DNA of 33,093 nt from the NCBI GenBank assembly GCA_001839685.1, contig MLAK01001108.1:1-33093 (forward strand), read 5' to 3'. Positions 1 to 8,763 of the stretch are shown here, one piece after another. The DNA is from Tritrichomonas foetus (taxonomy: Eukaryota > Parabasalia > Tritrichomonadida > Tritrichomonadidae). Position numbers and translations under genes: made by a program. Below the pieces are notes generated by a model. That model was given only the letters and a program-made list of their open reading frames with translations. It did no database searches and was not told the origin of the DNA. The stretch's first letter is position 1. Every line of letters begins with the position of its first letter.

Positions 1-155
1 TATTTCATTATTTTTTATTGTTAAATTTTGGGTTTGATGAAATTTTTAGTGTTTTCATTTAATTTTTTTATGTTTTCATTTATGATTTCGTTGGTTTTCT
101 CATTCATGAATTTTGAGTTGGGATAAGTTGAAGCGAAGCTGCAACTTATCACAAC

Positions 156-338
156 TTATAGGTCTACTTCAATAAAATGAAATTGTGCAATTTTTGGCGA
201 AAGTAAATCTGCAATAATACGTGATGTTTCATACCTTTTACCATTAACAATAAAAGTAAAATCTTTTCCAAATTTATTTAATGGAATGTTCTTGACGTTG
301 TTGACATTTAAAACAAATTCAATTTTCTTTTCTTCCAT
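156..338 (-). pseudogene. Truncated trichomonad BTB-like domain N-terminus
   Basis: The first ATG is at 338 and gives a 60-residue product. It carries the pattern FTFIVNGKRYETSR followed by ADLLSPKIAQFHF, which I recognise as the opening of a BTB-like domain heading a large family of trichomonad proteins. Those proteins normally run on for hundreds of residues with repeats; this one stops after VDL. No continuation is visible in any frame of the 155 bases left in the window, although a short ORF starting MNEKTNEI lies there. I read it as a decayed or truncated member. The family is recognised from motif memory only, and it could also be a short expressed protein. Confidence 0.5.
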
Positions 339-347
339 TTTCAACAA

Positions 348-1170
348 TTAAGTAATAGTCAAGATTGCGGTTTTCACAAAAAATGAATAGTGTCATATCA
401 CATGTCATATGTAAATCTAAAATGAAACAGTGCACTGTTATGATCATCTGTTTTGTAGCCCAAATAAGTCTATTGCATTGGCAAAAAAGTGAAGATGACT
501 AAAAAATTAATTTTGAAAAGAGACTAAAAATAAAATGTGAATTCACATAATTTTAATTATTAAAATCGGAAAGCTGTTAATAATCATATACATGATATCA
601 TTTATTTCCTCCAACATGTAGAAAACCTCCAATTCATCAAAATAATATGTTTCAAGAAAGTGAAATTATATCCAATAACCTGATTTCATGTTTAGAATGT
701 GGCTATATATTTGGACATTTTATTTTTTGAGAAGATGTGTGCAGAGAAGATGGAGACTCATGTTGAAGCTTTCAGATCGTGGAAGTGTGCCAAAATGGAT
801 GACATGACATGGAATCTTATCGTAGTTGACTCTATCTGTGAAGGCAGACAATAATTAAATGTTGATGATGGTTAATAATCAGCAATGTATTGCATTTTGG
901 GTAGGGACTGTAATTCGTATGTTTGCGGTGGTGGAGAATCTTTGATGTGATCATTTTCAATTTCATCCAATAATGCGTCTTCTGTTTTCGAGTGTCGCTT
1001 GCAGTAATTCGAGTTCATCAGAAACACTCCTGACGATACCCATAATTGATTCCTTTATATGAATCAGCTCACAAAAATTTGAGATTTTAATTCAGATATA
1101 TTTAGAATGGATAATATTAAAATGTGCAATTCTACGTAAATTTGTGTAGAACTTCATTCAAATTTAAGTT
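348..1170. other. Gene-poor stretch with short coding relics
   Basis: About 820 bases without a convincing intact gene. The part from 735 to 1043 is richer in GC than its surroundings and has short open frames on both strands. One is a plus-strand ORF of 39 codons at 735-854 (starts MCAEKMETHVEAF). Another lies on the minus strand opposite it (contains HVIHFGTLPRSESF). The better minus-strand candidate at 872-1043 is listed separately. These look like remnants of one or two genes. Confidence 0.35.
872..1043 (-). pseudogene. Small frameshifted gene or relic
   Basis: From the ATG at 1043 the minus strand reads MGIVRSVSDELELLQATLEN and stops at 963. The composition is protein-like, with an amphipathic helix pattern. 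A second minus frame then stays open to the stop at 872 and ends in DSPPPQTYELQSLPKMQYIADY-like sequence, which also looks coded rather than random. The two parts would join by a single frame change near 965-985. Upstream of the ATG lies an initiator-like TCATAT. It could be a small gene with one indel, a gene with an ultrashort intron like those in the ankyrin gene, or a relic. I do not recognise the product. Confidence 0.3.
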
Positions 1171-1322
1171 TAGTCGATAAAAGAAGAAAAGAAAGAAAAG
1201 AAAGTAAAGAAAAAATGAAATTTATGAAGAAACAAAAGAAGAAAGAAACAAAAGAAGAAAGAAACAAAAGAAGAAAGAAACAAAAGAAGAAAGAAACAAA
1301 AGAAAAGAAGAAAGAAAGAAAG

Positions 1323-1367
<45 letters not shown>

Positions 1368-1490
1368 AGAAGAAGAAAGAAAAAAAAGAAGAAATGAAAG
1401 AAAAGAAGAAAGTAAAGAAAAAATGGAACTTAAGAAGAAAGAATGAAGAAAGAAGGAAGAAAGAAAGAAAAAAGGAAAAAAAAAAAATAG
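1171..1490. repeat. Polypurine microsatellite with A43 homopolymer
   Basis: An almost pure A/G tract on the plus strand. It contains several tandem copies of a 16-bp unit AAGAAAGAAACAAAAG around 1230-1300, an uninterrupted run of 43 A at 1323-1365, GAA triplets, and further GAAA repeats to about 1490. It lies just past the 3' end of the minus-strand gene ending at 1534. The long Lys-rich and Phe-rich open frames across it are artefacts of the repeat. Confidence 0.9.
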
Positions 1491-1533
1491 ATTTTCTTGA
1501 TTTGCAATTTTAACATTAATAAAAAATCCATAT

Positions 1534-2025
1534 TTAAACATCTTTAACCTTTTCATGACCTGTGTAATCTTGTATTGGTTGTGAAAACAGCGAATTGCGG
1601 CCGAAATGATGTGGCTTATCGCTGTGAACTGTGATTGGCTCATCGTTCAAATAGTCCAACTTCAATTCTGGGTGAAGCTGTGGCTCGTGGAGGTATCTTC
1701 CTCTTGTGAAATACATGTTATGGTCTTCGACTTCGAGTTCTTCTGTTTTCAGATCACGTGATATTGTCAAGGCCTCGTTCATTTCCCTCAGCCTTTGACG
1801 AGGTGGTATTTTTCTGTGTTTTACATCGGGTGTGACAAAAGTCTCCTGATAAACGGAGCGATACCTTGCATTTTCGTATCCGGGCTGAGCAGTCAAATCT
1901 AAGCCATGGCAACTTCTTTGAATACCGCGGGTATTGTCTTGCCATTGACGATCTTCGAACCAGTTTCCATTGAGTGTCTGACCAGCTTTTCTTTCGCCCT
2001 CAAGATTGTAGCTTTTCAACGCCAT
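1534..2025 (-). CDS. Axonemal microtubule inner protein-like, possibly CFAP107-like
   Basis: A 163-residue hydrophilic protein with an ATG at 2025 and an initiator-like TCACAA 10 nt upstream. Near the N-terminus it has NGNWFEDRQ, then a Thr/Arg-rich stretch and SVYQETFVTP. This order resembles CFAP107 (human C1orf158), which has a GNW-E-R motif, then a Thr, then SIY-K-F, and which sits inside ciliary doublet microtubules. The length (human about 190 residues) and the many His, Tyr and Pro residues suit such proteins. No transmembrane segment or catalytic motif is visible. Trichomonads have flagella, so the role is plausible, but the match rests on short motifs only. The gene is divergent from RPN2. 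Confidence 0.45.
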   Translation of the reverse strand: MALKSYNLEGERKAGQTLNGNWFEDRQWQDNTRGIQRSCHGLDLTAQPGYENARYRSVYQETFVTPDVKHRKIPPRQRLREMNEALTISRDLKTEELEVEDHNMYFTRGRYLHEPQLHPELKLDYLNDEPITVHSDKPHHFGRNSLFSQPIQDYTGHEKVKDV

Positions 2026-2031
2026 CGAAAA

Positions 2032-2037
2032 TTGTGA
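2032..2037 (-). promoter_or_regulatory. Initiator-like TCACAA for the 1534-2025 gene
   Basis: On the minus strand TCACAA lies so that its A+1 would be 10 nt upstream of the ATG. This is the position and pattern known for the parabasalid initiator (TCA+1 then Y). Confidence 0.45.
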
Positions 2038-2279
2038 TATGAAAAATGAAATATTATTTCAAAATACGTTTTTTTTTCCTTTCAATGTATATTGAATACA
2101 TATCCACTTAATAAAGTACTCAAATTCTGTTGATAAAATAATATCATTGACTAATACAAGTTATCAGAAAATCTGTTAACTTAATTTTACAAATAATAGC
2201 TTTGAAAATTTATCTTGACTTTTTCATAACTGGCTGAGCAACTATGAATACTTTTTCACGATATCTAACGACCGTTTAA

Positions 2280-2285
2280 TCACTC
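2280..2285 (+). promoter_or_regulatory. Initiator-like TCACTC for RPN2
   Basis: TCACTC with A+1 at 2282, 8 nt before the RPN2 ATG. It fits the trichomonad initiator TCA+1Y and the very short 5' leaders of that group. Confidence 0.55.
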
Positions 2286-2289
2286 AAAA

Positions 2290-4953
2290 ATGGCCACCGC
2301 TCCGAATTTCGACGGTGTCTGGGGAACAGCACCAGGATTGCTGGCACTCCTCACGGAATCAAATCCTCAATTCCAAATCCACGGGTTGAATGCTTTACAT
2401 CAAATTATTGAAAACGAATGGCCACAAATAGCAGATAATCTTCAATTAATCGAAGAACTTGCAGCAAATCCGAACTTCATCGACCGCGAAAATGCAGCAC
2501 TCCTTGCTTCGAAGACATACTACCATTTGGGCAAGCTCAAAAAAGCTGTTCATTATGCAATTTTGGCTGACTCGACATTTGACTCCTCATCAAACGACGA
2601 ATTTACAAGAACGGTTATTGCACAAACAATGAAACAATATATTCGTATTTTAAACGACCTTGATTATGCGAATCGAATTGGCGAAGATTTTAAGACCAAG
2701 CTTTCAAAAATAGTCGATGGGATTTTACACAACCTTATTCTTCAAAAGAATTATACCCAATGCCTCTGTTTGTCAATTGAAACAAGATTTGACGTATACG
2801 TAAAATTATCGTTGCAGCACCAGCCATCACTCGTCACCCAGGCCATAGCGCTAGCCGTTAATACTGTTTCAGACTCGAAATACAGGCAAAGCCTTTTGAA
2901 AACGTTTGTCGATTTTGCTTCAGATAATTGCGATAAATTCCAACTCTCACAGCTTCACCACGCTTTGAGGGATCCACTTCGAGTTGCCGAGCTTTTGATT
3001 ACCTTGAAGAATAGTTCAGATTCAGATAATTGGCTTCTTGCATATCAGATTGCATTTGAACTTGCTGAAAACGCCTCTCAAAAATTCAGACAAGACGTTA
3101 TCACCAACCTGAATTTAGAATTTCGTGAAAATGAAACGAAAGAAGCCATTGTCAAAAATCTTGAAAACATCCTCCAACGAAAGATACTACTTGATCTTTA
3201 CTTACAATTTCTGTTCAAAAACAATAAAACTGATATTCATATCATTGTTGCACTTAAAGAAACGCTTGATAATACAAAAATGTTAGTTCATTCATCAGTT
3301 ATTGCTGCATATAGCTTTATGTTTGCTGGAACAGGTGATGATAATTTCTATCGTAACAATACAGCATGGTTTTCAAACGGTCGCAAATGGGCACAGTTCA
3401 TTACAATTGCTGCAGTTGGAGCAATCCACATTGGACACTTGAAAGCTGCTCTACAGGTTCTCCAGCCATTCCTTTCACGTGGAACTCCACAGTACGCGCT
3501 TGGTGGAGGCTTGTATGCACTTGGTTTAATTTACGCAAATTATTCCTGGGAACAAAAAGTTTTGGATATTGTTTTACATGCAATGGAAAACACAAGCTCG
3601 TTCGTCATTAAGCACGGTGGTTGTTTAGCTCTTGGTTTGATTGCAATGGGTTCACAAAATTTGAAGTATTACGAACACGCACGTGGAATCCTCATGGACG
3701 AGAGTCCAGAAGCAGGTGAAGCAGCAGGTTATGCAATTGGTATGATTATGCTTGGCTGTGGACCTTGCCAACAACTTGATGAGCTTTATACTACTGCATC
3801 AACAAGTGTACATGAAAAAGTTACACGTGGGGGTGCAATGGGACTTGCTTTAATGATGTATGGAAAAGAAGAGCAAAGTGAAACACTCATCCAGAATTTA
3901 CTTAACTGCCGAATCCCACTCATGCGTGAAAGTGCTGCATGGGTGACTGCGCTTGCTTATGTCGGAACTGCATCAAACACTGCTCTCCAACGTTTGCTTC
4001 ACTTGGCAGTTAGTGATGTCAATCCAGATGTTCGAAGAGCAGCCGTTATCGGTGTTGGTTTTGTTCTCAGCCGCTCTGCTAAAGAAGTTCCATCAATGGT
4101 TGACTTACTCGCAAAAAGTTATCATCCGCATGTCCGAAGTGGTGCAGCCCTCGCGTTAGGTATCGCATGTGCAGGTACTGGCATGCAAGAAGCAATCGCC
4201 ATTCTTGAACCATTACTTGAAGATTTAGAAGACTTCGTCAAACAAAGTGCAATGATTGCTATGGCCATGGTTCTTCAACAACAAAGCGATACAGCTGTCC
4301 CATATGCGAAAACTTTCCGAAAATATCTCATGAAAATGATCAACAAGAAGAGAAATGATTTACAAGTATTTGGTCTTTGTTTGGCTTATGGAGTATTAAA
4401 TGCAGGTGGAAGAAATGTTGTAATTTCATGCAATTCTCTTCGCGGTGAGAACTCCGTCTTAGCAACTGTTGGCTTAGCTTTGTTCTGTAATTACTTCTAC
4501 TGGCAACCACTTGCATTAATGCTTCCATTGGCATTCCATCCAACCGCTGTAATTGGTCTTGATAAAAACCTTCAACTTCCAAATTGGCCAATTCTCAGTA
4601 AAGGAAATCGAAAACTTTATGCAAATCCCCCATCATTCGAAAGCGAGAAAGAAGTTGTTACACTTCAAAAGGCAGCACAGCTCTCAATCACAAAGAGGTT
4701 CGATGGTCTTAGAAAGAAAGATGCTGAGGAAGTCGAATCTGAAACAGCTGATGAAAATCAAGAACCTGAAGAAGATGAACAAGATTTCGATATTTTGGAT
4801 AACCCATCACGTGTGACAATTAACCAGCTCAAAGGTATTAACTTGAAATTCTGCAACGATTACAGGCCAATCACAGGTGAAGTCTTCCATGGTTTCGTGA
4901 TGCTCAAGGAAATTGATAAACAAGATGATGAAGAGGAAGAAGACGATGAATAA
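2290..4953 (+). CDS. RPN2: 26S proteasome regulatory subunit RPN2 (PSMD1)
   Basis: An 887-residue protein, close to the 945-953 of yeast and human. RPN2 is the large scaffold of the proteasome base, contacting RPT subunits and, through its C-terminus, the ubiquitin receptor RPN13. The N-terminal part is helical. From about residue 380 to 720 a row of proteasome/cyclosome repeats with the Gly-Ala helix signature can be read, for example YALGLIYANYSW, CLALGLIAMGS, GAALALGIACAGTG and FGLCLAYGVLNAGG. The conserved late block VTINQLKGINLKFCNDYRPI is present. The protein ends in an acidic run (DDEEEEDDE) and lacks the aromatic PFEY-like peptide by which human RPN2 binds RPN13. The start is supported by an initiator 8 nt upstream. 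Confidence 0.95.
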   Translation: MATAPNFDGVWGTAPGLLALLTESNPQFQIHGLNALHQIIENEWPQIADNLQLIEELAANPNFIDRENAALLASKTYYHLGKLKKAVHYAILADSTFDSSSNDEFTRTVIAQTMKQYIRILNDLDYANRIGEDFKTKLSKIVDGILHNLILQKNYTQCLCLSIETRFDVYVKLSLQHQPSLVTQAIALAVNTVSDSKYRQSLLKTFVDFASDNCDKFQLSQLHHALRDPLRVAELLITLKNSSDSDNWLLAYQIAFELAENASQKFRQDVITNLNLEFRENETKEAIVKNLENILQRKILLDLYLQFLFKNNKTDIHIIVALKETLDNTKMLVHSSVIAAYSFMFAGTGDDNFYRNNTAWFSNGRKWAQFITIAAVGAIHIGHLKAALQVLQPFLSRGTPQYALGGGLYALGLIYANYSWEQKVLDIVLHAMENTSSFVIKHGGCLALGLIAMGSQNLKYYEHARGILMDESPEAGEAAGYAIGMIMLGCGPCQQLDELYTTASTSVHEKVTRGGAMGLALMMYGKEEQSETLIQNLLNCRIPLMRESAAWVTALAYVGTASNTALQRLLHLAVSDVNPDVRRAAVIGVGFVLSRSAKEVPSMVDLLAKSYHPHVRSGAALALGIACAGTGMQEAIAILEPLLEDLEDFVKQSAMIAMAMVLQQQSDTAVPYAKTFRKYLMKMINKKRNDLQVFGLCLAYGVLNAGGRNVVISCNSLRGENSVLATVGLALFCNYFYWQPLALMLPLAFHPTAVIGLDKNLQLPNWPILSKGNRKLYANPPSFESEKEVVTLQKAAQLSITKRFDGLRKKDAEEVESETADENQEPEEDEQDFDILDNPSRVTINQLKGINLKFCNDYRPITGEVFHGFVMLKEIDKQDDEEEEDDE

Positions 4954-6599
4954 TTTTTGTGTTGTTTTCATGAAATGTACTTTTCTTTCGATTAAATAAT
5001 AAAGCATTTTTTTAATTAAGCATTTTTAATAAAGCAAATTTTAATACATTGTATTTTTTAAAGGCATTTAAATTTATATTGATATGGTTTGGATATGTTC
5101 ACTATATGGAAGCTATTAATACAGTGGCTTTCACATGATGGAAACAGAAATGCAGATCAACATACAAAAATTTAAGAACAAGATTTTCAAAAGGTCTCAT
5201 TTGTTTCTATGTTTTTATAAAAAAGCTATATTCTACTGTGATAAGTTATCTAATAGAATCTGAAGGAGAGAAAGTTCTGAAACCATCAAAAACATGCAAA
5301 GGGTTTTCAATTGCATTATCTAGATTCAGGTCAAAACAATAATAAGTGTATAGCTGTGAATTAATTTCAATTAATTCGCCGAAAAGACGTCTTTATGAGG
5401 AATTTAATTATAAATGAAACAAAAAATAATAATTCTAAAGTCAAAGAAAAAATATTTGTATTCAGGGAGAAATTTACAATTCAACATAACATCAGATTTT
5501 ATCATTAAATATATAGAAGATATCAATGAATATAAAAATAAAAAAAGATGAATAAATAGAAAATGAAAACTAAATGTAACGTTAAGTGATGTCTTTCATT
5601 GTAAACGGTTCAAATTTGAAAAATCTCATAAAACAAATGTGTCTGCCCTCTCTTCCAAACAATCGGCCTTTGTTATACAAATTTATTGACCATTTTCTTT
5701 CAATTTTTCTGTTCAATTTCACCATTTAAAAATCATAATAGGGTAAAACTATGGAAACCACGGCATACACAAAAAGTTAATATTGTGACTAAGTTAAACT
5801 TTCCATTTTTTGAATTTCGATAAAAATAGTTTATACGCTGGATATAAACTAGATATGTTTGGACCAATATTTTTGTAAATTGATTCTTAATACGGTGTTG
5901 GTTTCTGAAATGGGAGAAATAGCACTGCGCTGAGACTAAATAAACCATTCAAAATATTTTCTGATAACTTATTTAAAAAATTTCATTTGACCTGAATGAC
6001 CTCCCATAAAAAATTTTCCTATGCGCATGTTATTTTAATGAGGATGATTTTAGACAAAATGACTTGATTTTTGCTGATTTTGATAATAATCACGAACAGA
6101 GTTTCGCGTATAATGATGGAGAAATTGATAATTATTGAAATGATATATTTTTCTTTAGAAGTTTTTCTATGCTGATGAACTTTTTCTCTGATCATGAATA
6201 CTATCGATTTTTGAAACTAGTTTTTTTTTTTTTTTTTTTGAAAAAGTTGCCGAGACACTTATTATGAAAAAGTCGCAATCGTCAGATTAATTCAAAAATA
6301 ATCCAATTATAGAAAATTTTAAAAGAAAATAAAACAACATTCAGAATTAATTGAAATTATTTGAAAAGATATTATTTCGGATAAAAATATCTTTATCTCG
6401 GATTGATCGATGGTTTTTCTCCAAAAATGAAACAACCAAATTATATATGTTATATTTCATATGATAAGTGAAAAATACCTTCATTCACGGAAGCCATCAC
6501 TGATCTCGAGATCATTATTTTTGTTTGTGCTAATTATTGTCATTGTATCATCATGGCAACGATTATGTCCACATAATATATAAAAATATCCGGCAACAA
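4954..6599. other. AT-rich intergenic region, no gene seen
   Basis: About 1.6 kb of AT-rich sequence. It holds a run of T near 6222-6239 and a perfect 14-bp palindrome at 6501-6514 (TGATCTCGAGATCA). ORFs here are short and have the Phe/Ile/Asn bias expected of AT-rich noncoding DNA. I see no RNA gene, TIR or recognisable protein fragment. Confidence 0.6.
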
Positions 6600-6899
6600 T
6601 CACAATTTTACTCGATTTGGAAAATATATGATAATTCGTGAGTCTTTCATATTGCCTGGGAAAAAATCATCATCAATCATTTCTATAGTGTTAGCCTCTT
6701 GAAAATCCACACCATTTAATGATGACATTACTGTATATGGTCTTCTGATTTTCATCGATTTTTCGAAGAATTTTTCAATACCAATAATACACAAAATTTG
6801 TAATAAAAACGATGAAAATTTTAATTCAAAATTTGTTTCAATAAAATGATGTAATGTAAAGTATTCAAATGATACCAGAAATGCATGGTCACATATCAT
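6600..6899 (-). CDS. Hypothetical 99-aa ORF of doubtful reality
   Basis: Starts with ATG at 6899. The first half is hydrophobic and AT-biased; the second half (SLNGVDFQEANTIEMIDDDF) has a more protein-like composition. I recognise no family. TCAATTT occurs about 20 nt upstream of the ATG, a weak initiator match. It may be a relic of a larger gene. Confidence 0.2.
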   Translation of the reverse strand: MICDHAFLVSFEYFTLHHFIETNFELKFSSFLLQILCIIGIEKFFEKSMKIRRPYTVMSSLNGVDFQEANTIEMIDDDFFPGNMKDSRIIIYFPNRVKL

Positions 6900-7392
6900 T
6901 CAATATTTCTGATAAATTGAATCCATCATGATATTTCTTCATTTGAATGTATTTTTTTTTATTTCTCTTTCAAAAATTTAAATCTTCCTTTCGGAAGATT
7001 GTATATGTGATTTATCTTCTCCTTTAAATGATATATTTTCAATTATTTATCTCAATATTTTGAAATTAATATATGACTATTAGTTATACTATTTTAAATC
7101 ATCAATATCTATCGCAAATATCTAATTAGCACTTCTATTCAATGATAATTTATTGCAAATGTCAACTGAGTTCATTTCTGTGATAAATAAAATAAATCTT
7201 AAAAAGTTTCATTCAATATCATATTTCTTATTCGATTATTTCAAATCAAATTTATTTCAATTTCATGTTTTTTTGCGAATACTCATTCAATTCAAAGATC
7301 AATCATTCAATTTTGTATTCAAAAGTTTCTCATTTTAACACAAAATATAATCTATTCAATTTGAATTCATTCAGGCCTTGTTTATCAATCTC
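6900..7392. other. AT-rich leader region of the Myb gene with a small hairpin
   Basis: No gene. A perfect 8-bp stem AATCTTCC/GGAAGATT with a 4-nt loop lies at 6981-7000. The rest is AT-rich, with recurring ATTCAATTT-like words. It may hold regulatory sequence for the Myb gene, but nothing specific can be assigned. Confidence 0.4.
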
Positions 7393-7398
7393 CCATTA
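7393..7398 (+). promoter_or_regulatory. Initiator-like CCATTA for the Myb gene
   Basis: CCATTA with A+1 at 7395, 9 nt before the ATG. It differs from TCAYTW only in the first base, and spacing is as in the neighbouring genes. Confidence 0.4.
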
Positions 7399-7403
7399 TC
7401 AAC

Positions 7404-8354
7404 ATGACCAAGAACCCTTGGGCAATCAATCTTGATTCTGAAACGACTAACATCGACGATGAACACCTCAGCAAAGTCTGCGCTTGTAGGAGGCGTGTTT
7501 TTTCTACCGAAGAAGATAAAATCCTCGCCGATCTCGTTCAGTCGCAACAATGCACGAACTGGTTCGAAATTGCTCAAAAAATGCCAGGCAGAACAGCAAG
7601 ACAATGCCGCGACAGATGGATCAATTATTTATCGCCAACGAATTCATTTGCTCCGTGGTCGCAAGAAGAGGACGAGCTCATCATCGAAAAAGTGAACGAG
7701 CTTGGCACGAGCTGGAGCTCGATTTCGAAATTTGTTGAAGGGCGATCCGATAATACGCTGAAGAACCGGTGGTATTCAGGCCTGAAGAAGAACTGCTTCA
7801 TTGACGAAAACGGCAAATATGTTCTCAAAAACAGCAAAAACGAAGGAAAAGGCATCCCAAGGGCCAAAATTTACCAAATCAGGGCCAACAAAAGGAAACT
7901 GCATCCGAAGAGGGCAGCGCGAAAAACTGAATCCCAATCAAAAGAAACTCCTCAAAGCGAAATTCCAGAAATTGAAACGCATCAATCTTCGTCATACAAA
8001 TCGTCTTCTTACTTCGAGCACAATGTTCTTACAGAGCTACAGCAGGATTTCTTTTACGCAATACCGCAAATTCTTTTCGGGTCTCCGGCCCAGCCAATCA
8101 TTATTCCGCCCAATCCCTATCTCCAATCCCAAAATTCGAATTCGAGCAGCAACTCCGCAATCGTCTCAAATTCCAACTTTGTTGCCCCACTTTACGCCCA
8201 GTCTGCAGCGGACTCCACACAGGATTCTTCAGCGGATTCAACGAACGGCGAATCGTTCGACAATGATTTCTGGGACCGCCACCTCTTCCACCAGATTCGC
8301 GAAATGAGCCAAGACCCATTCAATGTAACAGATTTATACGGCGAATGGTTTTAA
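7404..8354 (+). CDS. R2R3 Myb-like DNA-binding transcription factor
   Basis: A 316-residue nuclear DNA-binding protein. Two Myb/SANT repeats occupy roughly residues 30-80 and 83-131. In repeat one the first Trp is Phe (VFSTEEDK), followed by NWFEIA and the typical GRTARQCRDRWINYL. Repeat two has all three Trp (APWSQEED, SWSSISK, NRWYSGL). Trichomonads have many such factors; in Trichomonas vaginalis Myb proteins regulate genes such as ap65-1, so a similar role is inferred. A Lys/Arg-rich segment follows the repeats, then a Ser/Gln/Asn-rich tail without known domains, longer than in the small trichomonad Mybs. The stop codon TAA is followed by A, giving the TAAA that serves as a trichomonad polyadenylation signal. 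Confidence 0.9.
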   Translation: MTKNPWAINLDSETTNIDDEHLSKVCACRRRVFSTEEDKILADLVQSQQCTNWFEIAQKMPGRTARQCRDRWINYLSPTNSFAPWSQEEDELIIEKVNELGTSWSSISKFVEGRSDNTLKNRWYSGLKKNCFIDENGKYVLKNSKNEGKGIPRAKIYQIRANKRKLHPKRAARKTESQSKETPQSEIPEIETHQSSSYKSSSYFEHNVLTELQQDFFYAIPQILFGSPAQPIIIPPNPYLQSQNSNSSSNSAIVSNSNFVAPLYAQSAADSTQDSSADSTNGESFDNDFWDRHLFHQIREMSQDPFNVTDLYGEWF

Positions 8355-8763
8355 ATATATTATTTATGGAGAGAATGTTCAATAAATAGAAGTTATCGAT
8401 ACTTTCCCCTTTCTTTTTCTATTGTTCATTTTTGTTTGGATTTTGATTTTGATTTTGATTTTGTTTTATTTTGCGTTTTCTTTTGTTCATTTTGGTTTTT
8501 GTTTCATTATCATTCTCAAATATGATGTTTCTGAATTTCATGAAAACGATTAATCCTATGGAAATCATTTCACTCTTCATTTCAAAGAACACCACTTGTG
8601 AGAGAATTACATTTTAAAAGATCATGCATCAAAGTGTAGCATTCATTTTCGATAAAAAGTTATTGAACATGAAAATGGCAATTATAAAATGAACCAAACA
8701 AAAAGTTAAACACTTTAGATACAATTTTATATAAAATCGTTACACAAAATAAAAGTCAATACG
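8355..8763. other. Convergent 3' intergenic region with GATTTT repeat
   Basis: The region between the converging Myb and CWC22 genes. Four perfect GATTTT units lie at 8439-8462 within a T/G-rich stretch. Nothing else is recognised. Confidence 0.6.

Noticed and set aside
1170..1643. Long Phe-rich (minus) and Lys-rich (plus) ORFs across the purine tract
   Set aside because: They are translations of the microsatellite and start or end inside it.
6501..6514. Perfect 14-bp palindrome TGATCTCGAGATCA
   Set aside because: About two perfect 14-bp palindromes are expected by chance in 33 kb, and two are present (the other at 27662-27675).
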